DNA of 15,309 nucleotides from Lachnospiraceae bacterium UBA1748 (lineage in GTDB: Bacteria; Bacillota; Clostridia; Lachnospirales; Lachnospiraceae), in NCBI GenBank assembly GCA_002314855.1, contig DCHQ01000071.1, forward strand, positions 17,595-32,903, given 5' to 3'. The translations under genes and the position numbers were made by a program. Under the pieces are notes generated by a model. It saw only the letters and a program-made list of their open reading frames with translations, was not told where the DNA came from and made no database searches. Every line of letters begins with the position of its first letter. The stretch's first letter is position 1. Below are positions 1 through 6,354 of this stretch, in pieces.

Positions 1-440
1 CGCCTTACCCTCGAGGAAACAAGCAGAATAAAACCCATACATATAAGCGAACCTATAAAGGCTGCTACTATTAAAGCACCGCTGGATAAAGTAATACCTC
101 TACCCAGGAAAAATATCATTGTAAGTGCTACTACTAGCTTGGCTCCAGAAGAAATACCAAGTACATAAGGCCCTGCAATGGGATTGGAAAAGAATGTCTG
201 GAGCATAAGACCTGCAATAGCAAGCGCTCCGCCAAGAACAAAAGCTGCTATGACTCTTGGAATACGTATATTCCATACAATCATATAAGCTTTATCAGAC
301 ATGCCACTTCGTGACAGAACACTTAGGATCTGACTCCACGAAAGGCTAACACTACCACACCCGATATTGATAACAAACAATACCAATACCAGTAATGCGA
401 GAATTATGAACCCCATCAATACTCTACTTCTCTTTATCAT
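1..440 (-). CDS. BtuC/FecCD-type ABC transporter permease, 3' part missing
   Basis: Membrane permease of a type II ABC importer for corrinoids, siderophores or heme. I translated this partial frame directly: about 146 codons from an ATG at 440-438, still open at base 1. It begins MIKRSRVLMGF, followed by a hydrophobic first membrane segment, and then the family signature IRIPRVIAAFVLGGALAIAG with SNPIAGPYVLGISSGA, which is characteristic of BtuC/FhuB/FecD permeases. More hydrophobic segments follow up to the window edge. The start lies 6 bases after the stop of the binding-protein gene, so the two are translated as a unit. Substrate is not readable from this fragment; the cobalamin riboswitch at the head of the operon points to a corrinoid. 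The ATPase gene is expected just beyond the left edge. Confidence 0.93.
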   Translation of the reverse strand, partial: MIKRSRVLMGFIILALLVLVLFVINIGCGSVSLSWSQILSVLSRSGMSDKAYMIVWNIRIPRVIAAFVLGGALAIAGLMLQTFFSNPIAGPYVLGISSGAKLVVALTMIFFLGRGITLSSGALIVAAFIGSLICMGFILLVSSRVR

Positions 441-446
441 ATATAT

Positions 447-1634
447 CTATTCCACTCTATAAAAATATTCTAACGAATGTTCATCTGCAGTTCCACTAAT
501 AATATATATTAGTTCGACTAGCATATCTGCTGCTCCACCACTTTTCTGGAAAACATTGCTTCCAGTGCACCATACATTGCCACCTTTTACTGCGTCGAAG
601 TCAGCAAGCACCTGGCTTTTACTAACGAGCTCATCAATACTGTTAATTCCACCATCTATAGTACTATTATAAATCAATATATCAGCCGAAGCAGCGCAAT
701 CATAAAATGCTTCTATCTGCATATTCATAGTAGATGAATTACTATCATCATTGGCGTCCTTTATAACATAGGTTCCACCTGCCATTTCTATCATTTGGCT
801 TATATAATCACCAGGTCTACGAACAACAGCATAGCCATTATTGGTGATATAAAAGAAAGCCACGTTTGTATTATTAGCGTTATTAACTAAGCCCATGGCT
901 GACTCCACTTCACTAACCTTGCTGTCAAAGATTTCATTAGCATTATCTTCACATCCACACAATAACCCATAAAGCTTAATCCATTCCATACGCCCAAGAG
1001 GATGGCTTTCATAACTTGACCGCTCAACCATAACAGGTATTCCAAGTAATTCTAACTGCTCCTTAACCTCCGGACTGTGATATATCATAGTTGACTCAAT
1101 GGCCAGATTACAATCACCTGATAGTATGTATTCGTAGTCTGGTGCACTATATTTTCCTACATACTCCATATCGCCATTATCAAGCGCTTCAGTGACTGAC
1201 TCAAGCGACCAATCACTATACTTCGTACTGGTCATCGTCACCCTGTCAAGCTCGCCAATACTATCAAAAAGATCAAGAGCAGACGAAGCTGCAACATATA
1301 AATCCTGTGCAGGCTGCCTTATTGCCACCATATCCTCACTCATCCAGTTTGGTTCATCAGCCCCTTCAGGTATAAGAATGAATTTATCATCAGCAATACA
1401 AATAAGGGCATACCCACCTTCAAAATATTCTACGTCAAACTGCGTAGCATATTGAAGATTCATATGCCCATAACTGTTGCTCGCAATACTATCATTAGTA
1501 CTGTTTTCACTGATTATTTCACTATTACCGCGCACTTCACCACGACCTGTACATCCGCATATACAAATCATGGTGAAAATACTAAGCAATATTATTTTTT
1601 GTAGTTTCTTAAAAAACCTATACGTAACAACCAC
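447..1634 (-). CDS. BtuF/FepB-like ABC transporter substrate-binding lipoprotein
   Basis: Extracellular, lipid-anchored binding protein that would deliver substrate to the permease encoded next. The 395-residue product has a basic N-terminus, a hydrophobic stretch at 14-25 and a lipobox ending ICGC with lipidated Cys28. A polar linker to about residue 55 follows, then a class III periplasmic-binding fold with two lobes: LDRVTMTS near 129-136, GIPVMVERSSYESHPLGRMEW at about 198-218 before the connecting helix, and an NVAFF strand starting lobe two. That central segment is typical of the BtuF/FepB/FhuD group. The start is GTG at 1634-1632, 6 bases after the preceding stop; a Shine-Dalgarno-like AGGGTGG overlaps this codon, so the exact start is uncertain and coupling to the upstream gene is likely. 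Corrinoid specificity is inferred from the riboswitch; heme or a siderophore is the alternative. Confidence 0.88.
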   Translation of the reverse strand: MVVTYRFFKKLQKIILLSIFTMICICGCTGRGEVRGNSEIISENSTNDSIASNSYGHMNLQYATQFDVEYFEGGYALICIADDKFILIPEGADEPNWMSEDMVAIRQPAQDLYVAASSALDLFDSIGELDRVTMTSTKYSDWSLESVTEALDNGDMEYVGKYSAPDYEYILSGDCNLAIESTMIYHSPEVKEQLELLGIPVMVERSSYESHPLGRMEWIKLYGLLCGCEDNANEIFDSKVSEVESAMGLVNNANNTNVAFFYITNNGYAVVRRPGDYISQMIEMAGGTYVIKDANDDSNSSTMNMQIEAFYDCAASADILIYNSTIDGGINSIDELVSKSQVLADFDAVKGGNVWCTGSNVFQKSGGAADMLVELIYIISGTADEHSLEYFYRVE

Positions 1635-1640
1635 CCTGAA

Positions 1641-2603
1641 TTACTGTGCTATACTCTCGGAGTCAAATGTTAGTGTGTAATCGATCTCATGAGGTGTACT
1701 CATTGCTGTTGTATCAGCCTTCACTGCGCATGGATGATCAAAACACTCCATTGGGATAACAAATGTTGAATTCCCCTCTTCATTAACAGGATCATACTGT
1801 ACATCATCTACCTTCATATAATCATAAGAAGAGCTTGACCATATAACAGTAACCATAGCATTACCATCTTTCACTACAAATGAAGCTGGAGACTCCACAG
1901 ACGCTCTGCCTGAACCACCTTCAAGTGTTACCTCGCAGGTATATTCCCCATCCTCTAAACCAAGAGAACTTACTGTAGATACCACACCATCTGCAAATGC
2001 ATCAAGGCTTAAACTGCTTGCCTTAAATACTAATACTCTGTCATACCAGAGTTCCTTCTTTTTGCTAAAAGCTGCAAGATTAACTGGTATATCAAAACCT
2101 TCTATTTCAAATGTATATACGTGAGCGCCATCTGCATTCTCTGTATAGTTAATATAATCAGTATCCGGTGCAGCTGCAGCCTCCTCACCAGTACCCAGGT
2201 AGCAGTACAAGTATCCCTTACCACCCATAGTAAGTTCTGCTATTAACTTGTCATCCTCTTTAATCACTTTACAACTATCAATAACAAACATTGATGAACT
2301 GCAATCTACTTCTACGTCATATTCACCTGTTTTAATGCTGTCTGCATAAACAGGTACCAAGCTGTCATAATCTATTTCAACTGCGGCCTCTGGAGCAGCT
2401 TCAGCAACTTTGTCCGATGTATCAGTAGCATCATCTGATACAGAAGCTTCGCTCTCTTCGCTACCGTTATCATTATTTTCAATTTCATTAACCGATTCAC
2501 TTGTAATAACTGTATTATCACTCGCAGCATCCGTAGCACCTGAAGTACAAGCTGTCATAGTAGCAGTTATTAATAATGCAATAAATATTAATCTCTTTTT
2601 CAT
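1641..2603 (-). CDS. surface lipoprotein with two tandem NEAT-like beta domains, probable ligand-binding
   Basis: The 320-residue protein has a signal peptide with a lipobox (MTAC, Cys19), a long Ser/Asp/Glu/Ala-rich linker at about 20-78, and two homologous beta-rich repeats at roughly 92-198 and 216-318. Each repeat begins with a GEY motif (93-95 and 219-221). Each then has an aromatic-rich strand (AELTMGGKGYLYCY in the first, VTVIWSSSSYDYMKV in the second) and ends with an F-D-x-P turn followed by a final strand. Size and strand pattern resemble NEAT domains of Gram-positive heme capture proteins, but I could not confirm the family. It lies 6 bases upstream of the binding-protein gene in a B12-riboswitch operon, so it probably captures a corrinoid or other tetrapyrrole at the cell surface and passes it on. 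The ribosome-binding site is weak (AAAGGG, 13 bases from the ATG). Confidence 0.75.
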   Translation of the reverse strand: MKKRLIFIALLITATMTACTSGATDAASDNTVITSESVNEIENNDNGSEESEASVSDDATDTSDKVAEAAPEAAVEIDYDSLVPVYADSIKTGEYDVEVDCSSSMFVIDSCKVIKEDDKLIAELTMGGKGYLYCYLGTGEEAAAAPDTDYINYTENADGAHVYTFEIEGFDIPVNLAAFSKKKELWYDRVLVFKASSLSLDAFADGVVSTVSSLGLEDGEYTCEVTLEGGSGRASVESPASFVVKDGNAMVTVIWSSSSYDYMKVDDVQYDPVNEEGNSTFVIPMECFDHPCAVKADTTAMSTPHEIDYTLTFDSESIAQ

Positions 2604-2632
2604 AATAAAAATCTAGCCCTTTATTTTTTATT

Positions 2633-2664
2633 AAAGAGCGGTCCGCACATGCAGGCCGCTCTTT
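2633..2664 (-). terminator. strong hairpin between the exported chelatase and the next lipoprotein gene; partial terminator or processing hairpin
   Basis: A perfect 9-bp stem (AAAGAGCGG at 2633-2641 and CCGCTCTTT at 2656-2664) extends inward after one mismatch by about 4 more pairs. In the minus direction only TTTAATAAAAAATA follows, which is not a proper U-run; the U-rich side (TATTTTTT near 2672-2679) faces the plus strand, where there is no gene. No convincing promoter is visible between here and 2603. It may therefore allow read-through and set a lower level for the transporter genes, or protect the 3' end of the chelatase mRNA. Confidence 0.6.
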
Positions 2665-2694
2665 ATTCAAGTATTTTTTCTAGTAAAATAATTA

Positions 2695-3735
2695 TTAATT
2701 TAATGAATCAACAGCATCCTGAGCCTTCTGAACAAGCATCTCCTGGATACCTTCCATTGAACCAAGACCTCTGATTACACAAGTAACCTCGATACCCTCA
2801 GCCTCAAACATAGACTTAAGTGAATCATCCTCATCACCAGCCATATCGTTGTTAGCATGATCACCAGCAACAATCATAAGTGGCTCAAGAACAACCTTTG
2901 TATATCCAGCATCCTTAACAGCTGCTATAACATCTTCAAATGAAGGCTCTGCCTCAACTGTACAAATAAAGTAATTATCATATCCCTTATCATTTAATAC
3001 TGTCTGCATCTTAGCGTATACACCATTAGAAGCTGCCTCTGTACCGTGTCCCATAAATACAACTGCTGTATCATCATCTACATACTCAGCTGTCTCAGCA
3101 GTAATAATATCTGCAACCTTATCGAAATCATCATCTGTATCAAGAAGTGGTCTACCAATAGCAATCTTCTCAAATGCATCAGCATAATTAGCTGCTTCAT
3201 CTACAACATCGTTGTACTCAAAGCCTTCCATAAGGTGTGTTGGCTGAATAACTAATACCTTAACACCATTATCAACAGCTCTGTCCATAGCCTGACCGAA
3301 GTTATCAATAACTTCACCATCACGGTTAAAAACATGATCAATAATAATCTGAGCTGTGAATCCTCTTCTTACATCCCATTCAGGAAATGCAGCGATAACA
3401 GACTTCTCAATAGCACCAATTGTTTCACGACGGCTGTCGTTGAATGATGTACCAAATGAAACTACCATGATTTCCTGCTCACCAATTCCGTCAGCATTAA
3501 GTGGATCATCAAGAGAAGCATCACCTGTCTCGTAGTTCTCTTCATCTTCCTCTTCAACTTCTGTCTCAACATCAGTTTCTTCTGTTTCTTCTGTCTCTAC
3601 CTCGTCGACAGCTACTTCTTCCTGAACCTCTGTCTGTTCAGTTAATGTTTTTTCTGGCTGAGTTTCTGATGAACATGCACACATAAGAGAAGCAGTTGCA
3701 AGCATCATTACAGCCATTACAGTAAATTTTTTCAT
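2695..3735 (-). CDS. cbiK: exported (lipoprotein) CbiK-type anaerobic sirohydrochlorin cobaltochelatase
   Basis: CbiK inserts Co2+ into sirohydrochlorin or its oxidised form in the early-cobalt (anaerobic) B12 pathway and is normally cytoplasmic. Here the 346-residue product starts with a signal peptide and a Cys at 21 in LMCAC, then a very acidic Glu/Thr/Val linker (about 25-85). The chelatase domain starts at about residue 88 (EIMVVSFGTSF). Key features are QPTHLMEGFEY (His167), VFMGHGTEA (His230), TVEAEP (Glu261) and IVAGDHANNDMAGD (His293). The 230/261/293 spacing matches, as I recall it, the cobalt-binding His/Glu/His of Salmonella CbiK and the periplasmic Desulfovibrio enzyme, so the site looks intact. 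The domain has the usual CbiK length of about 260 residues. A cobalamin riboswitch precedes it, and the SD AGGAGGAG at 3743-3750 fixes the ATG at 3735. No other corrin-ring synthesis gene is in the window. Its role outside the cell is unknown; salvage of metal-free corrinoids is one possibility, a purely binding role another. Confidence 0.9.
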   Translation of the reverse strand: MKKFTVMAVMMLATASLMCACSSETQPEKTLTEQTEVQEEVAVDEVETEETEETDVETEVEEEDEENYETGDASLDDPLNADGIGEQEIMVVSFGTSFNDSRRETIGAIEKSVIAAFPEWDVRRGFTAQIIIDHVFNRDGEVIDNFGQAMDRAVDNGVKVLVIQPTHLMEGFEYNDVVDEAANYADAFEKIAIGRPLLDTDDDFDKVADIITAETAEYVDDDTAVVFMGHGTEAASNGVYAKMQTVLNDKGYDNYFICTVEAEPSFEDVIAAVKDAGYTKVVLEPLMIVAGDHANNDMAGDEDDSLKSMFEAEGIEVTCVIRGLGSMEGIQEMLVQKAQDAVDSLN

Positions 3736-3800
3736 AAATTTACTCCTCCTAAAATATAGTTCTTGCCGACAATTATCATCCGGGCTATATTTTTATGCAC

Positions 3801-3838
3801 AAAAAAATAAACCCATCTGATACTCGCAGTCGGTCTAT
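3801..3838 (-). terminator. expression-platform terminator of the cobalamin riboswitch
   Basis: Read on the minus strand, AUAGACC (3838-3832) can pair with GGGUUUAU (3814-3807), and inside that CUG pairs with CAG around a CGAGUAU loop, with a small mismatch and bulge. A run of U with a single A interruption follows directly (to about 3801). It sits about 10 bases downstream of the aptamer and about 65 bases before the chelatase start codon, the expected layout for a riboswitch that stops transcription when B12 is bound. I did not resolve the antiterminator pairing. Confidence 0.7.
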
Positions 3839-3845
3839 GCGTTTT

Positions 3846-3995
3846 GTTGAGCAGGTCTTCTGGCTCGGTTTCACAGCCTTCCTCGCCTTCTCAGGATTAA
3901 TCCCAATGACATAAATGAGGTTGGCTCCACCTTACAGCGGCGGGTCCGCACAGGTTTTTAACCTGTTTGTCTATTCTCCCTTTCGGGCACTCAAC
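3846..3995 (-). promoter_or_regulatory. class-I cobalamin (B12/AdoCbl) riboswitch aptamer
   Basis: Conserved elements occur in the right order on the minus strand: a GCCCGAAAGGGAG segment, then GCGGACCCGCCGCTGTAA (CCCGCCGCTGTAA at 3944-3932, matching the conserved CCCGCCACTGTRA core), then TGTCATTGGG followed by CTGAGAAGGCGAGG, and finally a B12 box GAGCCAGAAGACCTGCTC (3866-3849). The closing helix P1 forms between GTTGAG (3995-3990) and CTCAAC (3851-3846). The predicted transcription start falls right at the P1 5' strand. The element should reduce transcription of the exported chelatase, and of the transporter genes behind it, when cobalamin is plentiful. Confidence 0.95.
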
Positions 3996-4001
3996 GAAAT
4001 T

Positions 4002-4030
4002 ATTATATACTCATTAATCATATCCGTCTA
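4002..4030 (-). promoter_or_regulatory. sigma-A-type promoter of the riboswitch operon
   Basis: On the minus strand there is a -35 box TAGACG (4030-4025), a spacer of exactly 17 bases and a perfect -10 box TATAAT (4007-4002). The predicted start point is near 3995, the first bases of the riboswitch. The same -35 box, spacing and AGTATATAATA context recur before the DUF4430 lipoprotein gene. Confidence 0.8.
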
Positions 4031-4112
4031 TTTTCTTTTCAACAATTTTTCTAATAATTTATCTCTTTTTTATGCTATATTCACATATCGTATTTGAAAT
4101 GCTTTAATATAC

Positions 4113-4141
4113 AAAAAAGCTTTGCATCAAAGATGCAAAGC
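4113..4141 (-). terminator. intrinsic terminator of the DUF4430-ECF transporter unit
   Basis: A perfect 10-bp stem (GCTTTGCATC, 4141-4132, with GATGCAAAGC, 4128-4119) around a 3-base loop is followed on the minus strand by TTTTTT (4118-4113). It lies about 20 bases after the stop codon of the ECF S-component gene and separates it from the riboswitch operon. Confidence 0.92.
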
Positions 4142-4162
4142 CTTAATTAATAATAAATTAAA

Positions 4163-4672
4163 TTAGGATAAATACTCAAGTTTTCTAAGTAAATGAACTA
4201 ATGGAACAATAAGAATCCCTACAAAGAAGTTGCTAATACCATGTACCATATCCCAAAATAGTCCAGCTATAATCCACGCTATCATTCCCTTGAAATTAAG
4301 TCCAAATAGTATTGCCTGCGCTGGTGCATATAATGTTCCAAATAGAAATCCGTGCGATGCGCATACCAGCATATATACTATGGGCTGAATCTTTTTAGGC
4401 ATATTCTTTGGAAGCAACATTGTCACTCCCCATAACACGGTCCAAAGATATAAATAAGGTATCCACCACGTTGCAAATCCTACAAATATTCCATTAATTA
4501 ATACATAGACATATATAGGATATAACGCCTTTTTTCTATATGTTAGGGTAAATACCATAGTAAACATTCCTAGCAAATGAATGTTAGGAAGGAATTCCAT
4601 TATTACCTTTGTGCTATACATCAATGCTCCAAGCATTGAAAATATAACCATTTCTTTAATCGAGATTTTCAT
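4163..4672 (-). CDS. ECF-type vitamin transporter S component (substrate-binding membrane subunit)
   Basis: Small integral membrane protein of 169 residues with about five to six hydrophobic segments (near 8-28, 32-46, 49-68, 72-87, 97-116 and 130-163). This is the size and layout of ECF S components, which capture a vitamin and dock on a shared energizing module (EcfT plus two ATPases). That module is not encoded here, so it is probably shared from elsewhere in the genome. The N-terminal stretch EMVIFSMLGALMY, with small residues in the first helix, is typical of the family. It begins 11 bases after the DUF4430 lipoprotein gene, with SD GAGGA. Given its partner and the neighbouring B12 operon, the likely substrate is cobalamin or another corrinoid (CbrT-like), but the sequence alone does not prove that; cobalt or another vitamin is possible. 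Confidence 0.8.
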   Translation of the reverse strand: MKISIKEMVIFSMLGALMYSTKVIMEFLPNIHLLGMFTMVFTLTYRKKALYPIYVYVLINGIFVGFATWWIPYLYLWTVLWGVTMLLPKNMPKKIQPIVYMLVCASHGFLFGTLYAPAQAILFGLNFKGMIAWIIAGLFWDMVHGISNFFVGILIVPLVHLLRKLEYLS

Positions 4673-4683
4673 TAATCCTCAGT

Positions 4684-5214
4684 TTATTTCTCAACCTTGA
4701 ATGAATATGTGCTTCCTGCTACGATATCTGTCTGATCAACACCTGTAGCAGCGTACTCGCCATCAATGTAGAATGCCCAGTATGTCTGATCCACATCGTA
4801 ATCAGCTGTAATACCATTAACTGTCTTAACATAAAGACCATACTCGCTGTCTTCACCTTCAACAAGCTCGTTATCTACTAATGCTTCACCAACTGTTTTC
4901 TTATCTGTATTAACAGCCATCTTTGTAACGTTTCCTTCGCCATCAACGATTTCGAAAACGAACTGAACTTCACCTTCACCAACAACTACTAACTTCTCAT
5001 CGCTAGCTGCATCATCAGCAGTTACTTCTGTATCATCAGATACCTCTTCTGTCTGCTCATCTGTGGCTACTTCTGTAGTCTCCTCATCAGCAGATACTTC
5101 TTCAGTTACAACTGTTTCCTCTACTGCTGGCTCAGTCTGTGGCATCTCTCTACATGCACAGAGAATAGACATACTCGCAAGCATCACTGCAAGCATTACT
5201 GTTAATTTCTTCAT
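4684..5214 (-). CDS. DUF4430 (transcobalamin C-terminal-like) lipoprotein
   Basis: The 176-residue product has a lipoprotein signal peptide (lipobox LCAC, Cys21), a highly acidic Glu/Thr/Val/Asp linker (about 24-72) and a compact C-terminal domain (about 75-176). The domain has the hallmarks of DUF4430: VQFVFEIVDGEGN, TVGEALVDNELV, YGLYVKTVNGI, and a closing TYWAFYIDGEYAATGVDQT before a final beta strand. DUF4430 is structurally related to the C-terminal beta domain of transcobalamin/intrinsic factor, so corrinoid binding at the cell surface is a reasonable inference. It is the first gene of a two-gene unit with an ECF S component, suggesting that it presents substrate to that transporter. 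SD GGAGGA fixes the ATG at 5214. Its signal peptide and linker closely resemble those of the exported chelatase. Confidence 0.85.
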   Translation of the reverse strand: MKKLTVMLAVMLASMSILCACREMPQTEPAVEETVVTEEVSADEETTEVATDEQTEEVSDDTEVTADDAASDEKLVVVGEGEVQFVFEIVDGEGNVTKMAVNTDKKTVGEALVDNELVEGEDSEYGLYVKTVNGITADYDVDQTYWAFYIDGEYAATGVDQTDIVAGSTYSFKVEK

Positions 5215-5250
5215 AATATTATTCCTCCAAAATATAAATTCAACTACGAT

Positions 5251-5279
5251 ATTATATACTTAATAGCCAAACACGTCTA
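5251..5279 (-). promoter_or_regulatory. sigma-A-type promoter of the DUF4430-ECF unit
   Basis: On the minus strand there is a -35 box TAGACG (5279-5274), a 17-base spacer and a -10 box TATAAT (5256-5251). The leader to the start codon is only about 30 bases, too short for a riboswitch. The -35 box, spacer length and sequence around the -10 box match the promoter before the cobalamin riboswitch. Confidence 0.78.
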
Positions 5280-5319
5280 TTGGATTTCAAACAATATTAA
5301 CAAAGAAATGTGCTGTTTT

Positions 5320-6324
5320 TTACAATTTTGCCCTATCACAGACATCATTTATTACAATTGATACCTTACCACTCTCGTACTGCTGATACTGGAATACACT
5401 TTCATCATCAAGGTACTCTATAGGTACTAAAATCTCAATACCACTCTCTGTAACAATCTTCTGCTTTTTCTGAAGCTGCCTTGTAGTCTTTTTGCTTATA
5501 GCTACAGGCTTTTCTTCTATTTCAAGTTCCTTCAGTTTCTCTTTATAAAGTGATTTAGCCTCTTCGTTGTCAGCAAAAACTGTTTGCTGCAAAGTTACTG
5601 GAGAGATAATACCATCATCTAACGCATCGTCAGCTACTCGGCTTCTGTATTCAAATACTTTCTTTGGAGCCTCTTCCTTGTAACATTCCTTGATAGTATC
5701 AAGTGCAGCTGTTTCTATTACCTTAACTGTTTCCTTCTCAGATTTTGATAATGCCTTCTCAAGCTGAAGTATTCTGTCGGCCATGTAATTAATGGATTCG
5801 TTATCAACATGACATCTTGTGTCTGACATCCATACCTTCTTATCAAGAATATTGATAAAGAAATAATCGTAATCTTTGCTTGATATATTAGGTAAAAGCT
5901 TATATGTTTTCTGCCACTTTACCTGCTTATCATCATCTACAAGACAAGAAAAATTATTCTTATAGTTAAGCTTAAAGAATGCAATGATAGGCTGCTCTTC
6001 CACTGTGGCCCATATAAACAGGCCGCTTCCTGATGGAAGATCAACTGCATCCTGCACTAGTGTATGAATCTCATCAGCTACTACATCTACAAATGCATCA
6101 AATCCCTCCACATTCTCAGGAAGAATTTGAGCTATGAATGAATCATCCTTGAAAAAGGATTTTTTAGCTGCAGTATTATCATAATTTCTGGCGAAGATCT
6201 GTAGCATATACTGACACATCTCACCATCAAGATCCATAATGTATTCGTTATAATCTACAAATGATTTTGCTGAATCTATAGAACAAAGAAAACATCTTTC
6301 TAACTGTATTCTTGAACTATGCAT
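5320..6324 (-). CDS. nucleoid-associated protein, NdpA/YejK family
   Basis: The 334-residue product has nearly the same length as E. coli YejK (about 335). It starts MHSSRIQLERCFLCSID, has a central beta segment SGLFIWATVEEQPIIAFFKLNY like the family's domain, a Lys/Glu-rich helical region (about 185-280), and a C-terminal segment VTESGIEILVPIEYLDDESVFQYQQ followed by a strand KVSIVIND. This corresponds to the C-terminal 'GGLTINFDAML...' part of YejK. Family members bind DNA/nucleoid and, in E. coli, have been linked to type II topoisomerases; the role in clostridia is little known. It follows rho after 30 bases with SD AGAGG, suggesting co-transcription. I see no clear intrinsic terminator after the stop, so read-through toward the DUF4430 gene is possible. 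Confidence 0.85.
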   Translation of the reverse strand: MHSSRIQLERCFLCSIDSAKSFVDYNEYIMDLDGEMCQYMLQIFARNYDNTAAKKSFFKDDSFIAQILPENVEGFDAFVDVVADEIHTLVQDAVDLPSGSGLFIWATVEEQPIIAFFKLNYKNNFSCLVDDDKQVKWQKTYKLLPNISSKDYDYFFINILDKKVWMSDTRCHVDNESINYMADRILQLEKALSKSEKETVKVIETAALDTIKECYKEEAPKKVFEYRSRVADDALDDGIISPVTLQQTVFADNEEAKSLYKEKLKELEIEEKPVAISKKTTRQLQKKQKIVTESGIEILVPIEYLDDESVFQYQQYESGKVSIVINDVCDRAKL

Positions 6325-6354
6325 TGTTTCTTACCTCTGTTAATTAATTTAATA

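Noticed and set aside
1192..1680. Plus-strand reading frames of 87 and 67 codons opposite the binding-protein gene
   Set aside because: They lie antisense to a clearly coding, motif-bearing gene, have no recognisable domain, and have no ribosome-binding site that stands out.
3501..3686. Repetitive-looking tract considered as a simple repeat or CRISPR-like array
   Set aside because: It encodes the Glu/Thr/Val-rich linker of the exported chelatase; there are no regular repeat units or spacers.
2695..3735. Idea that the window carries a B12 biosynthesis (cbi) operon
   Set aside because: Only the chelatase is present; its neighbours are lipoproteins and transporters, so uptake or salvage fits better.
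3762..3785. GCCCGG...GTCGGC segment in the chelatase leader considered as a second regulatory hairpin
   Set aside because: The possible pairing is short and imperfect, and the terminator upstream already explains the expression platform.
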